Assembly (NCBI GenBank): GCA_963780175.1
Contig: CAWAAT010000007.1
Location: forward strand, 124,001-188,000
Direction of reading: 5' to 3'
Length of the DNA: 64,000 bases
Origin: Brooklawnia sp963780175
GTDB lineage: Bacteria; Actinomycetota; Actinomycetes; Propionibacteriales; Propionibacteriaceae
The notes under the pieces: generated by a model
The model's database searches: none
The model's input: the letters and a program-made list of their open reading frames with translations, nothing else
What the model was told of the DNA's origin: nothing
Program-made: the position numbers and the translations under genes
Shown: in pieces, positions 7,991-17,958 of the stretch
Layout: every line of letters begins with the position of its first letter
How positions within the stretch are numbered: position 1 is the first letter of the stretch

Positions 7991-8830
7991 TCAGCCGGCC
8001 AGCGCCGACACCCGGACGCCCCGGGCCGCAAGCTCCGCGCGTCCGCCGTCAGGTTCGGTAAGAACCCAGATGCCGTCCTCGACCAACGCGACGGTGTTCT
8101 CCCAGTGCGCAGCCCAGGATCCGTCCTTGGTGGCTACCGTCCACTCGTCGTCCAAGGTGACTGCGACCGGCGAACCGAGCGTGAAGATCGGCTCGATGGC
8201 CAGACAGACGCCAGTTGACAGCCGAGGCCCTCGTCGGGCCTTGCCGTAATTGGGCACGTCCGGTGGCTGGTGCATGGCGGTGCCGATGCCGTGCCCCGTG
8301 AAATCGCGCACGATCCCCAAACCGCGATCGGCCTGTTCTGCGCGGTGCTGGATGGCGTGACTGATGTCGCCCACCTTGACAGCCGAGGCCATTGCCTGGA
8401 TGCCCCGCCACATCGCGTCCCGGGTGACCTCGATCAGTTCGAGGGCGTCGGCCGACACCTGGCCCACTGTGAACGTGCGCGCAGCATCCCCGTGCCACCC
8501 ATCCACGATGGCGCCGAAGTCGATCGACACGATGTCCCCGTACGCCAGCACACGGTCGCCAGGGATGCCATGCACCACTTCCTCGTTGACCGAGATGCAG
8601 ACCGTGGCAGGGTACGGCGGGTAACCCCACTCAGAACCGTAGCCAAGGAAGGAACTCGTCGCTCGATGGTCGCCCAGTACGCTGCGGGCGATGGCGTCCA
8701 GTTCCCGGGTGGTGATCCCCGGACGTACCGCCTCGCCCATGGCGCCCAGCGCGTCCGAAACCACCAGTCCGGCGCGGCGCATCTTGCCGATCTGTGCCGA
8801 GGACTTGATCTCGATGCCCCGGGCAGTCAC
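7991..8830 (-). CDS. map: methionine aminopeptidase, type I
   Basis: Removes the initiator Met from nascent proteins (279 aa, M24 pita-bread fold). The metal ligands are visible: the two Asp of VDGWHGDAART, His in GHGIGTAMHQPPDVPNYG, Glu in LAIEPIF and Glu in NTVALVEDG; the substrate-binding His lies in EEVVHGIPGD. The GTG start overlaps the adk stop as GTGA, so translation is probably coupled to adk. It is the last gene of secY–adk–map, and the convergent YCII gene lies just beyond it. Confidence 0.97.
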   Translation of the reverse strand: MTARGIEIKSSAQIGKMRRAGLVVSDALGAMGEAVRPGITTRELDAIARSVLGDHRATSSFLGYGSEWGYPPYPATVCISVNEEVVHGIPGDRVLAYGDIVSIDFGAIVDGWHGDAARTFTVGQVSADALELIEVTRDAMWRGIQAMASAVKVGDISHAIQHRAEQADRGLGIVRDFTGHGIGTAMHQPPDVPNYGKARRGPRLSTGVCLAIEPIFTLGSPVAVTLDDEWTVATKDGSWAAHWENTVALVEDGIWVLTEPDGGRAELAARGVRVSALAG

Positions 8831-9428
8831 TCCGTCTCAACCGAATCGATCGGCGCCTGCTCAACTACGCTGTCTCGTAGGGCATGGATGACGCGCCGCC
8901 GGACCTCGGTGATCTCGCCGTCGCCGTCAATCTCGATCAGCAGGCCGCGTTCGGCGTAGAAGTCGATCAGCGGCAAGGTCTCCTGCAGGTAGACCTGCAT
9001 CCGGTGGCGGATGGTCTCCTCGTTGTCGTCGCTTCGTCCCTCGATCTGCGCGCGTTTGACCAACCGCTGGATCAGGTCCTCTGGCTCGACGGCGAGAACC
9101 AGGACCGCGTCCAGCCGCTGGCCCCGGCTGGCGAGGTACTCGTCCAGGGCGTCCACTTGGTGCATTGTCCGCGGGAAGCCATCGAGCAAGAAGCCACCGG
9201 CCGCGTCGGGCTGGTCGAGTCTGTCACTGACGAGCTGCTCGGTCAGTTCGTCCGGAACGTAATCACCGGCGGCCAGGATCGCAGCCACCTGCTGCCCCAA
9301 AGGCGTCTTGTTGCGTACGTTGGCACGGAAGATGTCGCCGGTGGAAACGGCTGGGATGCCGTAGTGCTCGGCGATTCCTGGTGCCTGGGTGCCCTTGCCG
9401 GCCCCGGGCGCCCCCATGATGAGCAATC

Positions 9429-9432
<4 letters not shown>
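8827..9432 (-). CDS. adk: adenylate kinase
   Basis: Catalyses ATP + AMP to 2 ADP (201 aa). The P-loop GAPGAGKGTQ covers residues 7–16, LLDGFPRTMHQVDAL is the conserved Arg-containing segment, and the lid is short and lacks zinc Cys (EGRSDDNEETIRHRMQVY). The GTG start overlaps the secY TGA (GTGA) and its own stop overlaps the map GTG in the same way, giving a coupled secY–adk–map string. Confidence 0.98.
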
Positions 9433-10742
<1,310 letters not shown>

Positions 10743-10888
10743 CCGGTTCCCTCTTTCATTGACTCGATGGGCTGGGCGTCGCAGCGCACGACAAAGACAG
10801 GCGCTTCGCGCAACTCCCGTAGCCTACCAAGACCACCGGCTGATCCCTATTCGCTTTCCACGCCGGGACCGTGGCACCGAAAACGAGA

Positions 10889-10922
10889 CTGGCGGGTGAC
10901 CCCCGATAGGATCACCCGCCAG
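10889..10922 (-). terminator. terminator after rplO
   Basis: Perfect 11-bp stem (10889–10899 with 10912–10922), 12-base loop, followed on the minus strand by a T-rich run (TCTCGTTTTC). It ends the spc operon before secY. Confidence 0.85.
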
Positions 10923-10942
10923 CTCAACTCCTGGACCTCAGC

Positions 10943-11386
10943 TCACCTCTCGGTGACCGAACCGCCCGCTGCCTCGATCTTCTCCTTGGCCGATGCCGAG
11001 AAGGCGTCCGCGGTCACGTCAAGCTTGACCGAGACCTCGCCGGCGCCGAGCACCTTGACCAACTTGTTCGCGCGAACCGCGCCCTTGGCCACCAGATCGG
11101 CCACGCCGACCTGACCACCAGCGGGGAACAACTCGCTGAGCTTGGTCAGATTGACAACCTGATAGCTCACCTTGAACGGGTTCTGGAAACCGCGCATCTT
11201 CGGGATCCGCATGTGCAGCGGCATCTGCCCGCCCTCGAAGTTCTCGGGGACGCTGGTACGTGCACCGCTGCCCTTGGTACCACGGCCGGCGGTCTTGCCA
11301 CCCTTGCCACCCTCACCACGCCCGACGCGCTTGCGATCGGTGTGGGCGCCGGGCGCCGGGCGCAGGTGATGAACCTTGAGCGCCAT
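10943..11386 (-). CDS. rplO: 50S ribosomal protein L15
   Basis: L15 (147 aa) is a late-assembly 23S rRNA-binding protein. The glycine-rich N-terminal extension (HHLRPAPGAHTDRKRVGRGEG, then GKTAGRGTKGSGAR) threads through rRNA; GFQNPFKVSYQVVNL and ANKLVKVLGAGEV belong to the globular domain. The ATG at 11386 (MALKVHH) lies 2 bases after the rpmD stop. A strong terminator follows. Confidence 0.98.
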   Translation of the reverse strand: MALKVHHLRPAPGAHTDRKRVGRGEGGKGGKTAGRGTKGSGARTSVPENFEGGQMPLHMRIPKMRGFQNPFKVSYQVVNLTKLSELFPAGGQVGVADLVAKGAVRANKLVKVLGAGEVSVKLDVTADAFSASAKEKIEAAGGSVTER

Positions 11387-11388
11387 AG

Positions 11389-11571
11389 TCACTTCACCTC
11401 TTCCACATTGACCAGGTGGCGCACTGCTCGCACCATGCCACGGATCTCGGGGCGGTCCATGTGCTCGACCTGTTCGCCGATCCTGTGGAGCCCGAGCGCA
11501 CGCAAGGTCTTGCGCGCGGCCGGCTTCTCACCGATCTCGGACTTGATCTGGGTCACCTTCAACTCAGGCAT
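11389..11571 (-). CDS. rpmD: 50S ribosomal protein L30
   Basis: A 60-residue single-domain protein (MPELKVTQIKSEIGEKP, then TLRALGLHRIGEQVEH) that binds 23S rRNA domain II. The ATG at 11571 lies within the last codons of rpsE (8-base overlap), so it is translationally coupled; the start was set by family length. Confidence 0.97.
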   Translation of the reverse strand: MPELKVTQIKSEIGEKPAARKTLRALGLHRIGEQVEHMDRPEIRGMVRAVRHLVNVEEVK

Positions 11572-12181
11572 GCTGTGTTGCCTCCCTGCGCGCCTTGAGG
11601 AGAGCCGCCGGAGCGACATCCTCGACTGACTTGCCGCGGCGCCTGGCCACCTGCTCGGGCTCCTCCAGCGAATGGAGTGCCGCCACGGTGGCGTGCACCA
11701 CGTTGATCGCGTTCGCCGAGCCGAGCGACTTGGCCAGCACGTCGTGAATGCCTGCGCACTCCAGCACCGCTCGAGCCGAGCCTCCGGCGATCACGCCGGT
11801 GCCGGGCGAAGCCGGACGCAGCATGACAACACCGGCAGCCTTCTCACCCTGCACCGGGTGCGGGATGGTGCGCTGGACGAGCGGCACCTTGAAGAAATGC
11901 TTCTTCGCCTCCTCGACGCCCTTGGCGATCGCCGCAGGCACCTCCTTGGCCTTGCCGTAGCCCACGCCGACGGTACCCTCACCGTCACCCACCACGACCA
12001 GCGCGGTGAAGCTGAACCGACGTCCACCCTTGACGACCTTGGCGACACGGTTGATGGCCACTACCCGCTCGAGGTACTGGTCGCGCTTGTCTCGGTCATT
12101 GCTCTGGTCACGGCCTCGGCGATCATCACGGCCACGACGCTCGCCACCCTGGCGGCTGGCGCCGCGCTGGGATTCACTCAT
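11564..12181 (-). CDS. rpsE: 30S ribosomal protein S5
   Basis: S5 (205 aa) takes part in mRNA unwinding and decoding fidelity. A charged Arg/Asp/Gly N-terminal tail (1–35) is followed by the double-stranded RNA-binding domain (VVAINRVAKVVKGGRRFSFTA) and the C-terminal domain (GTGVIAGGSARAVLECAGIHD, then LGSANAINVVHAT). Its 3' end overlaps rpmD. The N-terminal tail is longer than in Escherichia coli but common in actinobacteria. Confidence 0.98.
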   Translation of the reverse strand: MSESQRGASRQGGERRGRDDRRGRDQSNDRDKRDQYLERVVAINRVAKVVKGGRRFSFTALVVVGDGEGTVGVGYGKAKEVPAAIAKGVEEAKKHFFKVPLVQRTIPHPVQGEKAAGVVMLRPASPGTGVIAGGSARAVLECAGIHDVLAKSLGSANAINVVHATVAALHSLEEPEQVARRRGKSVEDVAPAALLKARREATQHA

Positions 12182-12205
12182 CGCTCATATACCTTTCGTC
12201 GTGTC

Positions 12206-12589
12206 TCAGAGTCCGAGGCCGGCCTTGCGGGCCGCATCTGCCAGCGCCGCGATTCTGCCGTGATACTGATGGCCGGCGCGATCGAAGACGACCTGCTCGA
12301 CACCTGCGTCCTTGGCGCGCTGGGCGATCAGCTCGCCAACCTTGATCGCCTTGGCCGACTTGTCGCCGGACATTGCGCGCAGCTCGGGCTCCATCGTGGA
12401 GGCCGAGGCCAGCGTCCGGCCCGCGACATCGTCGATGACCTGAACCAGGGTGTGTCGGGAGCTCTTCGTGACCACCAAGCGGGGACGCTCCGGGTAACCG
12501 AAGATCCTCTTGCGGCCACGGGCCGCCCGGCGCTCGCGAGAGGCGGTCTTGTCTGAGGTGTGCTTGCGCACACGCAGCGAGATAGCCAT
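12206..12589 (-). CDS. rplR: 50S ribosomal protein L18
   Basis: L18 (127 aa) links 5S rRNA to the large subunit with L5. Conserved parts are RRAARGRKRIFGYPERPRLVV, SRHTLVQVIDD and FDRAGHQYHGRIAALADAAR. The ATG at 12589 (MAISLRVRK) was chosen over an in-frame start two codons upstream; it lies 2 bases after the rplF stop. Confidence 0.98.
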   Translation of the reverse strand: MAISLRVRKHTSDKTASRERRAARGRKRIFGYPERPRLVVTKSSRHTLVQVIDDVAGRTLASASTMEPELRAMSGDKSAKAIKVGELIAQRAKDAGVEQVVFDRAGHQYHGRIAALADAARKAGLGL

Positions 12590-12591
12590 GA

Positions 12592-13134
12592 TCACTTACC
12601 AGCCTTTCCGGCCTTGCGGCGCACGTGCTCGCCCCTGTAGCGCACACCCTTGCCCTTGTAGGGCTCGGGCTTGCGGATCTTACGGATGTTCGCGGCGACC
12701 TCACCGACAGCCTGCTTGTCGATACCGCGGATCGTCATGCGCTGCGGGGTCTCCACCTCGAAGGTGATGCCCTCTGGCGCGTTGACGACCACGGGGTGGC
12801 TGAAGCCCAGTGCGAATTCCACCTGCTGGGGGGTCTTCTGCACGACGCGGTACCCTACGCCCACAATCTCGAGGGTCTTGGCGTAACCGTCGGTCACACC
12901 GATGACCATGTTGTTGACCAGGGTGCGCGTCAAGCCGTGCAGCGAACGCGAAACACGCTCGTCATCCGGACGCTCGACGACCAACTGGCCCTCGTCGTTC
13001 CTGTCGATGGTGATCGGGGCCGACACGCTGAGGGCCAGGGAGCCCTTGGGGCCCTTGACCTGCAGATCGCGACCATCGATGGTCACCTCGACACCGGACG
13101 GGACGGCGATCGGAAGCCTGCCAATTCGTGACAT
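12592..13134 (-). CDS. rplF: 50S ribosomal protein L6
   Basis: L6 (180 aa) binds the sarcin–ricin loop region near the factor-binding site. It opens MSRIGRLPIAVPSGVEV, and the C-terminal domain holds the conserved RIRKPEPYKGKGVRY. It lies between rpsH and rplR in the standard spc order. Confidence 0.98.
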   Translation of the reverse strand: MSRIGRLPIAVPSGVEVTIDGRDLQVKGPKGSLALSVSAPITIDRNDEGQLVVERPDDERVSRSLHGLTRTLVNNMVIGVTDGYAKTLEIVGVGYRVVQKTPQQVEFALGFSHPVVVNAPEGITFEVETPQRMTIRGIDKQAVGEVAANIRKIRKPEPYKGKGVRYRGEHVRRKAGKAGK

Positions 13135-13163
13135 CTCAGTTCCTCCTTCTCAGTCTCGTCCGC

Positions 13164-13571
13164 TCACCAGACGTAGGCGAGGACTTCGCCGCCCACGGAC
13201 TTCTGGTGCGCCTGCTTGTCGGTCATGAGGCCCTGGGAGGTCGAGATGATCGCGACCCCCAAGCCACCCAGCACCTTGGGCAAATTGGTCGACTTGGCGT
13301 AGACCCGCAACCCGGGCTTGCTGATGCGTCGCAGGCCGGCGAGCGAGCGGGTGCGGTCCTCGCCATACTTCAGCGTGATGGTGAGGCTCTTGCCCACCTC
13401 GCCGGGCGCAGGATCGACAACCTCGTACGCCGCGATGTAGCCCTCCTGCTTGAGGATGTCAGCGATCCTCACCTTGATCTTGGAGTGCGGCATCGTGGTC
13501 GAGTCGTGGTAGGCCTGATTCGCGTTGCGCAGACGCGTCAACATGTCTGCGATCGGGTCAGTCATCGTCAT
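13164..13571 (-). CDS. rpsH: 30S ribosomal protein S8
   Basis: S8 (135 aa) binds helix 21 of 16S rRNA and in E. coli is the spc-operon repressor. It starts MTMTDPIADMLTRLRNANQA and has the conserved C-terminal VAIISTSQGLMTDKQAH. I kept the first ATG as in other actinobacteria; a start two codons later is possible. The gap to rpsN is 74 bases and holds no gene. Confidence 0.97.
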   Translation of the reverse strand: MTMTDPIADMLTRLRNANQAYHDSTTMPHSKIKVRIADILKQEGYIAAYEVVDPAPGEVGKSLTITLKYGEDRTRSLAGLRRISKPGLRVYAKSTNLPKVLGGLGVAIISTSQGLMTDKQAHQKSVGGEVLAYVW

Positions 13572-13645
13572 GGCTTGTCAGCCTCTTTCTCGCAGCGGTT
13601 TCCCGGTAGGGACCTGCCGCGTCAGATATGGATTGGTGAGTTCGC

Positions 13646-13831
13646 TCACCAGGAGGACTTGGTCACGCCGGGCAACTCGCCTGCGTGGGCGAGGTTGCGC
13701 AGGCAGATGCGGCACAAACCGAAGACGCGGTACACCGACTTCGGGCGCCCGCACTTCTGGCAGCGCGAGTACCCGCGAACCGCGAACTTGGGCTTGCGTG
13801 CCTGCTTGACCTTGAGAGCAGTCTTGGCCAT
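13646..13831 (-). CDS. rpsZ: 30S ribosomal protein S14, zinc-binding type Z
   Basis: A 61-residue S14 of the short zinc type, with ligands Cys24, Cys27, Cys40 and Cys43 (RCQKCGRP and LCRICLRNLA). It binds 16S rRNA in the 30S head. The long, zinc-free S14 paralogue is not in this window. It lies 8 bases after rplE. Confidence 0.97.
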   Translation of the reverse strand: MAKTALKVKQARKPKFAVRGYSRCQKCGRPKSVYRVFGLCRICLRNLAHAGELPGVTKSSW

Positions 13832-13839
13832 TTACAGCC

Positions 13840-14529
13840 TCACTTCTTCTTCTTGGCAGCGGCCTTGGCGGCCGACTTCGACTTGAACTTGACGTTGCTG
13901 CGGTGGCTGACGGGCTTGGCGTCGTCCACAGCCTTGAAGGGGAAGCCGAGTTGCTTGAGCAAGGCCCGGCCCTCGACATCATTCGCCGCAGTCGTCACGA
14001 AGGTGATGTCCATACCCCGGACGCGATCGACCTTGTCCTGGTCGATCTCGTGGAACATGACCTGCTCGTTGAGACCGAAGGTGTAGTTCCCGTGGCCGTC
14101 GAACTGGTTGGAGTTCAGACCCCGGAAGTCGCGGATGCGGGGCAACGCCACCGACAGCAGACGGTCGGCGAACTCCCACATCCGATCGCCGCGCAGGGTG
14201 ACGTGGCAGCCGATGGGCTGACCCTCGCGCAGCTTGAACTGGGCGATCGACTTGCGCGCCTTGGTGACCTGTGGCTTCTGGCCGGTGATGGCGGTCAGAT
14301 CGCGGATAGCGCCGTCCAGGATCTTCGAGTCACGGGCAGCCTCACCGACACCCATGTTGACCACGATCTTGGTCAACCCGGGGATCTGCATGACGTTCCC
14401 GAACGAGAACTCCTTGTTGAGCGCCTCGCGAATCTCGTCACGGTAGCGCTGCTTCAACCGAGGAGTGGTAGGTGCGGACGCCCGGACGACGTCTGCCGGC
14501 TTCTCAGCGGCTTCGGACTTCTTCGCCAT
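13840..14529 (-). CDS. rplE: 50S ribosomal protein L5
   Basis: L5 (229 aa) binds 5S rRNA and forms a bridge to S13. Conserved segments are MQIPGLTKIVVNMGVGEA, KARKSIAQFKLREGQPIGC and LPRIRDFRGLN. It is longer than the usual 180 residues because of a 20-residue N-terminal extension and a basic C-terminal tail (SKSAAKAAAKKKK). The ATG shares one base with the rplX stop (TGATG), indicating coupling. Confidence 0.98.
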   Translation of the reverse strand: MAKKSEAAEKPADVVRASAPTTPRLKQRYRDEIREALNKEFSFGNVMQIPGLTKIVVNMGVGEAARDSKILDGAIRDLTAITGQKPQVTKARKSIAQFKLREGQPIGCHVTLRGDRMWEFADRLLSVALPRIRDFRGLNSNQFDGHGNYTFGLNEQVMFHEIDQDKVDRVRGMDITFVTTAANDVEGRALLKQLGFPFKAVDDAKPVSHRSNVKFKSKSAAKAAAKKKK

Positions 14530-14897
14530 CAGATCTCCTCCCCGGTCTTGCGTGCGATTCGCACAGCACGGGTCCCGGTGTACTCCGAACCATCGGAGCG
14601 CTTCTTGGTCGCGTCAACGCGGTTGTAGCCCGCGCGAGTGACGACCTCATTGCCTGCCTCGTCCTTGGTCACCAACTGCACGTTCGACACGTGGAGCGGA
14701 GCCTCGGAGCTGATCACACCGCCCTTGGTGGTGCGCCCGGTGTTCGGGTCCGCGGAGTCCTTGACATGGCGCTTCATGATGTTGACGCCCTGGACGAGGA
14801 CCCGGTCCTGAAGCGGGAATACGGCGAGGATCTCACCCACAGCGCCCTTGTCCTTGCCAGCGATGACCTTCACGCGGTCACCCTTCTTGAGCTTCAC
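14529..14897 (-). CDS. rplX: 50S ribosomal protein L24
   Basis: L24 (122 aa) is an early assembly initiator at the 5' end of 23S rRNA. The KOW motif lies at the N-terminus (MKLKKGDRVKVIAGKDKGAVG); QGVNIMKRHVK and EAPLHVSNVQLV are also conserved. The start codon is a GTG that directly follows the rplN TGA with no gap. Confidence 0.97.
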   Translation of the reverse strand: MKLKKGDRVKVIAGKDKGAVGEILAVFPLQDRVLVQGVNIMKRHVKDSADPNTGRTTKGGVISSEAPLHVSNVQLVTKDEAGNEVVTRAGYNRVDATKKRSDGSEYTGTRAVRIARKTGEEI

Positions 14898-15266
14898 TCA
14901 GATCACCTCCGGTGCCAACGACACGATGCGCATGTACTTCTTGTCACGCAGCTCGCGGGCGACGGGCCCGAAGATGCGGGTTCCGCGGGGCTCCCCATCG
15001 TTCTTCAGGATGACGGCCGCATTCTCGTCGAACTTGATGTAGGAACCATCGGCACGCCGATACGACTTCACGGTGCGGACGACAACGGCCTTGACCACGT
15101 CGCCCTTCTTGACGTTGCCACCCGGAATGGCGTCCTTCACGGTGGCCACGATCGTGTCACCGAGACCGGCGTAGCGACGCATCGAGCCACCGAGAACGCG
15201 GATGCACAGAATCTCCTTGGCACCCGTGTTGTCAGCGACCTTGAGTCGCGTCTCCTGCTGGATCAT
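14898..15266 (-). CDS. rplN: 50S ribosomal protein L14
   Basis: L14 (122 aa) forms intersubunit bridge B5. It starts MIQQETRLKVADNTGAKEILC and carries GSMRRYAGLGDTIVATVK and IFGPVARELRDKKYMRIVSLAPE. It traditionally heads the spc operon; the 83-base gap to rpsQ fits a possible secondary promoter, but I see no clear one. Confidence 0.98.
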   Translation of the reverse strand: MIQQETRLKVADNTGAKEILCIRVLGGSMRRYAGLGDTIVATVKDAIPGGNVKKGDVVKAVVVRTVKSYRRADGSYIKFDENAAVILKNDGEPRGTRIFGPVARELRDKKYMRIVSLAPEVI

Positions 15267-15349
15267 TTCTTCTCCTCTGCCCCACCGGTTCCCCCGTCAC
15301 GGAGGCCTGGTGGAACTTGTTGTGCGCCCTGGATTTTGCCAGGACGGGA

Positions 15350-15619
15350 CTAGCGGGCCTTCTCGACGATCTCGATCAGGCGCCAGCGCTTGGTAGCCGA
15401 CAACGGACGAGTCTCCATGAGGCGGACGCGGTCACCGACACCGGCCTCGTTGCGCTCGTCGTGCGCCTTCAGCTTGGTGCTCTGGCTCATGACCTTGCCG
15501 TACATCGGGTGCTTCACTCGGTCGGAGACCTCAACCACGATGGTCTTGTCCATCTTGCTGGACACGACCACGCCCTCGCGGGTCTTGCGTCCGGCGCGCT
15601 CGGTAGTCGTGTCGCTCAT
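15350..15619 (-). CDS. rpsQ: 30S ribosomal protein S17
   Basis: S17 (89 aa, OB fold) binds the 5' domain of 16S rRNA. Conserved segments are KTREGVVVSSKMDKTIVVEV, KHPMYGKVM and GDRVRLMETRPLSATKRWRL. The ATG overlaps the rpmC stop (ATGA). It is the last gene of the S10 operon. Confidence 0.98.
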   Translation of the reverse strand: MSDTTTERAGRKTREGVVVSSKMDKTIVVEVSDRVKHPMYGKVMSQSTKLKAHDERNEAGVGDRVRLMETRPLSATKRWRLIEIVEKAR

Positions 15620-15858
15620 GCTTCAACCTTCTGATCAGGGTCCTCGATGATGCCCAGATTCCGCTCCTGAAGCACGGTGTAGATGCGTGCGATGTCCTTG
15701 CGCACCTCACGCAGCCGAGCGGTGGACTGGAGTTGGCCAGTCGCCGACTGGAACCGGAGGTTGAACAACTCCTCCTTGAGGGCTACGACCTGTTCGTTGA
15801 GTTCCTTGCCGGACAGACCGCGCAATTCGGCGGCAGAGAGTGCCTTGGTGTCGGCCAT
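15616..15858 (-). CDS. rpmC: 50S ribosomal protein L29
   Basis: L29 (80 aa) lies near the polypeptide exit tunnel and contributes to the docking site for trigger factor and SRP. The two-helix core is ELRGLSGKELNEQVVALKEE and LFNLRFQSATGQLQSTARLR. It overlaps rpsQ by 4 bases and starts 2 bases after rplP. Confidence 0.97.
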   Translation of the reverse strand: MADTKALSAAELRGLSGKELNEQVVALKEELFNLRFQSATGQLQSTARLREVRKDIARIYTVLQERNLGIIEDPDQKVEA

Positions 15859-15860
15859 GA

Positions 15861-16280
15861 TCAGTTCTCACCTGCTTCCCGCTTGATGAACCGAGCCTTG
15901 AAGGGCAACTTGTGGATCGCGAGGCGCAGGGCCTCACGGGCCACTTCCTCGGTTACGCCGGACAGCTCGAACAAGACCCGTCCTGGCTTGATGTTGGCCA
16001 CCCAGAACTCAGGCGAGCCCTTACCCGAGCCCATGCGGGACTCGGCAGGGTGCTTCGTCAGCGGGCGATCGGGGTAGACCGAGATCCACACCCGGCCGCC
16101 ACGCTTGATGTGGCGTGTCATGGCAACACGAGCCGCCTCGATCTGACGGTTGGTGAGGTAGGACGACTCCAGCGCCTGGATGCCGTAGTCACCAAAGTTC
16201 AGGGCGGTACCACCCTTGGCCATCCCGTCGCGATGGGGACGGTGCTGCTTGCGGTGCTTCAAACGACGAGGAATCAGCAT
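15861..16280 (-). CDS. rplP: 50S ribosomal protein L16
   Basis: L16 (139 aa) organises the A-site region of the large subunit. It starts MLIPRRLKHRKQHRPHRDGM and has RMGSGKGSPEFWVANIKPGR around the conserved loop. It sits between rpsC and rpmC with gaps of 2 bases. Confidence 0.98.
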   Translation of the reverse strand: MLIPRRLKHRKQHRPHRDGMAKGGTALNFGDYGIQALESSYLTNRQIEAARVAMTRHIKRGGRVWISVYPDRPLTKHPAESRMGSGKGSPEFWVANIKPGRVLFELSGVTEEVAREALRLAIHKLPFKARFIKREAGEN

Positions 16281-16282
16281 GC

Positions 16283-17152
16283 TCAGGCTCCTGCACTCTC
16301 GGTGACGGGGGCGCTTGCCTGGGCGCCCTGGTCGGCGTTGGCACTCGTGGCCTCGGTGCGGGCGTCATCTGCACGACGACGTCCCCCGCGGTCCGGACGA
16401 TCCCCGCCGCGAGCGTCTCCGCGACCCTCGCCACGGCCCGGACGACGGTTGTTGGGACGCGGGCCACCTCCACCGCGCGTGGGAGCTGCCTGACGTGCAG
16501 CCTTCTGGGCCGCACGCTCGGCGCGAGTGCCCACCACATCGCCCTTGTAGATCCAGACCTTCACGCCGATCCGCCCGAAGGTGGTCTTTGCCTCATAGAA
16601 CCCGTAGTCGATGTCGGCACGCAGGGTGTGCAGCGGAACCCTTCCGTCGCGGTACCCCTCCGAGCGACTCATCTCGGCGCCACCCAGACGTCCCGAGCAC
16701 TTCACCCGAATGCCCTGGGCGCCGGCGCGCATCGCGGTCTGCTGAGCCTTGCGCATGGCGCGACGGAAGGCGACGCGGGCCCCGAGCTGCTCTGCGATGC
16801 CCTGGGCAACCAGCTGGGCGTCGGTCTCGGGGTTGCGAACCTCGAGGATGTTCAGCTGGATCTGCTTGCCCGTGAGCTTCTCAAGCTCGGCACGAACGCG
16901 CTCGGCTTCAGCGCCGTTGCGTCCGATCACGATGCCAGGACGCGCAGCGTGCAGGAAAATGGTGACGCGCTCACTACGCCGCTCGATCTCGATCGAGCTG
17001 ATGCCCGCGCGCTCGAGGGTCTTGTGCAGGTACCGACGAATCTTGTCGTCCTCACCCACGTAATCGGCGTATTGCTTGTCGGCGAACCAGCGAGCCTTGT
17101 GGTCGGTGGTGATGCCGAGGCGGAAGCCGATCGGGTTGATCTTCTGACCCAT
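16283..17152 (-). CDS. rpsC: 30S ribosomal protein S3
   Basis: S3 (289 aa) lies at the mRNA entry site. It starts MGQKINPIGFRLGITTDHKA, and the KH domain contains VIGRNGAEAERVRAELEKL. Residues about 215–289 form an Arg/Gly/Pro-rich tail (RGGGGPRPNNRRPGRGEGRG, then acidic Ala/Asp/Glu) that is much longer than in E. coli S3 (233 aa). Such tails occur in actinobacteria; their role is not known to me. Confidence 0.98.
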   Translation of the reverse strand: MGQKINPIGFRLGITTDHKARWFADKQYADYVGEDDKIRRYLHKTLERAGISSIEIERRSERVTIFLHAARPGIVIGRNGAEAERVRAELEKLTGKQIQLNILEVRNPETDAQLVAQGIAEQLGARVAFRRAMRKAQQTAMRAGAQGIRVKCSGRLGGAEMSRSEGYRDGRVPLHTLRADIDYGFYEAKTTFGRIGVKVWIYKGDVVGTRAERAAQKAARQAAPTRGGGGPRPNNRRPGRGEGRGDARGGDRPDRGGRRRADDARTEATSANADQGAQASAPVTESAGA

Positions 17153-17154
17153 GC

Positions 17155-17628
17155 TCAGGCCTCCTTCGCATCGTTCTTGGTCGGGGTGGCAGCCGCCTTG
17201 CTCGCGGCCTTGCTCTTGGGGGCCTTGGCAGCCACCGGCTTGTCATGCGGCTCAACCACCACGGTGATGTGGCTGGCGCGCTTGAAGATGCGGCTGGCCG
17301 ACCCCTTGGCGCGGGGGCGCATGCGACGCATGGTGACACCCTCGTCCACGAAGGCCTGCGAGATGTAGAGGTCGTCTGCGCGGAGCGAGGCGGTGGTCTC
17401 GGCGTTGGCGACCGCGGACGCCACCACCTTGTACACCGGCTCGCTGGCGGCCTGTGGGGCGAACCTCAGCGTATTCAGGGCGTCGCTGACGTTCATCCCG
17501 CGGACCAGGTCAACGACCCGGCGTACCTTCGTCGGGCTCATCCGCACGTGTCGTGCGATGGCGTACGAGCCAGGCCGATCCCCGAGCAGGGCAAGGCGAC
17601 GGCTGGGTCGCTCGTTGTTGGTGCTCAT
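17155..17628 (-). CDS. rplV: 50S ribosomal protein L22
   Basis: L22 (157 aa) has a beta-hairpin lining the exit tunnel. The core includes YAIARHVRMSPTKVRRVVDL, the hairpin region is TMRRMRPRAKGSASRIFKR, and residues about 125–157 form an Ala/Lys-rich tail. The hairpin shows no obvious macrolide-resistance insertion. It starts MSTNNERPSRRLALLGDRPG. Confidence 0.98.
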   Translation of the reverse strand: MSTNNERPSRRLALLGDRPGSYAIARHVRMSPTKVRRVVDLVRGMNVSDALNTLRFAPQAASEPVYKVVASAVANAETTASLRADDLYISQAFVDEGVTMRRMRPRAKGSASRIFKRASHITVVVEPHDKPVAAKAPKSKAASKAAATPTKNDAKEA

Positions 17629-17658
17629 AGTCGAATCAGTTCCTTGTCTGCACGGGCC

Positions 17659-17940
17659 TCAGCGCCGGCGGCTCTTCTTGTCGTCCTTCACGTGTCCCCG
17701 GAAGGTGCGTGTGGGCGCGAACTCCCCGAGCTTGTGTCCGATCATCGACTCGGTGACGAACACCGGGACGTGCTTGCGACCGTCGTGCACCGCAATGGTG
17801 TGTCCGATCATGTCCGGCACAATCATCGAGCGACGAGACCAGGTCTTGATGACGCTCTTGGTGCCCTTTTCATTTTGGGCGTCGACCTTCTTGGCGAGAT
17901 GCTCGTCGATGAAGGGGCCCTTCTTCAGGCTGCGTGGCAT
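17659..17940 (-). CDS. rpsS: 30S ribosomal protein S19
   Basis: S19 (93 aa) lies in the 30S head with S13. It starts MPRSLKKGPFIDEHLAKKVD and holds TWSRRSMIVPDMIGHTIAVH and HKLGEFAPTRTFRGH. It lies between rplB and rplV in standard order. Confidence 0.98.
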   Translation of the reverse strand: MPRSLKKGPFIDEHLAKKVDAQNEKGTKSVIKTWSRRSMIVPDMIGHTIAVHDGRKHVPVFVTESMIGHKLGEFAPTRTFRGHVKDDKKSRRR

Positions 17941-17958
17941 GTTATCTCAAGCTCCCAA

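Noticed and set aside
15329..15344. CCTGG–CAAAAT–CCAGG hairpin between rplN and rpsQ as a terminator
   Set aside because: Only 5 bp, no T run on the exit side, and in the middle of a normally cotranscribed cluster.
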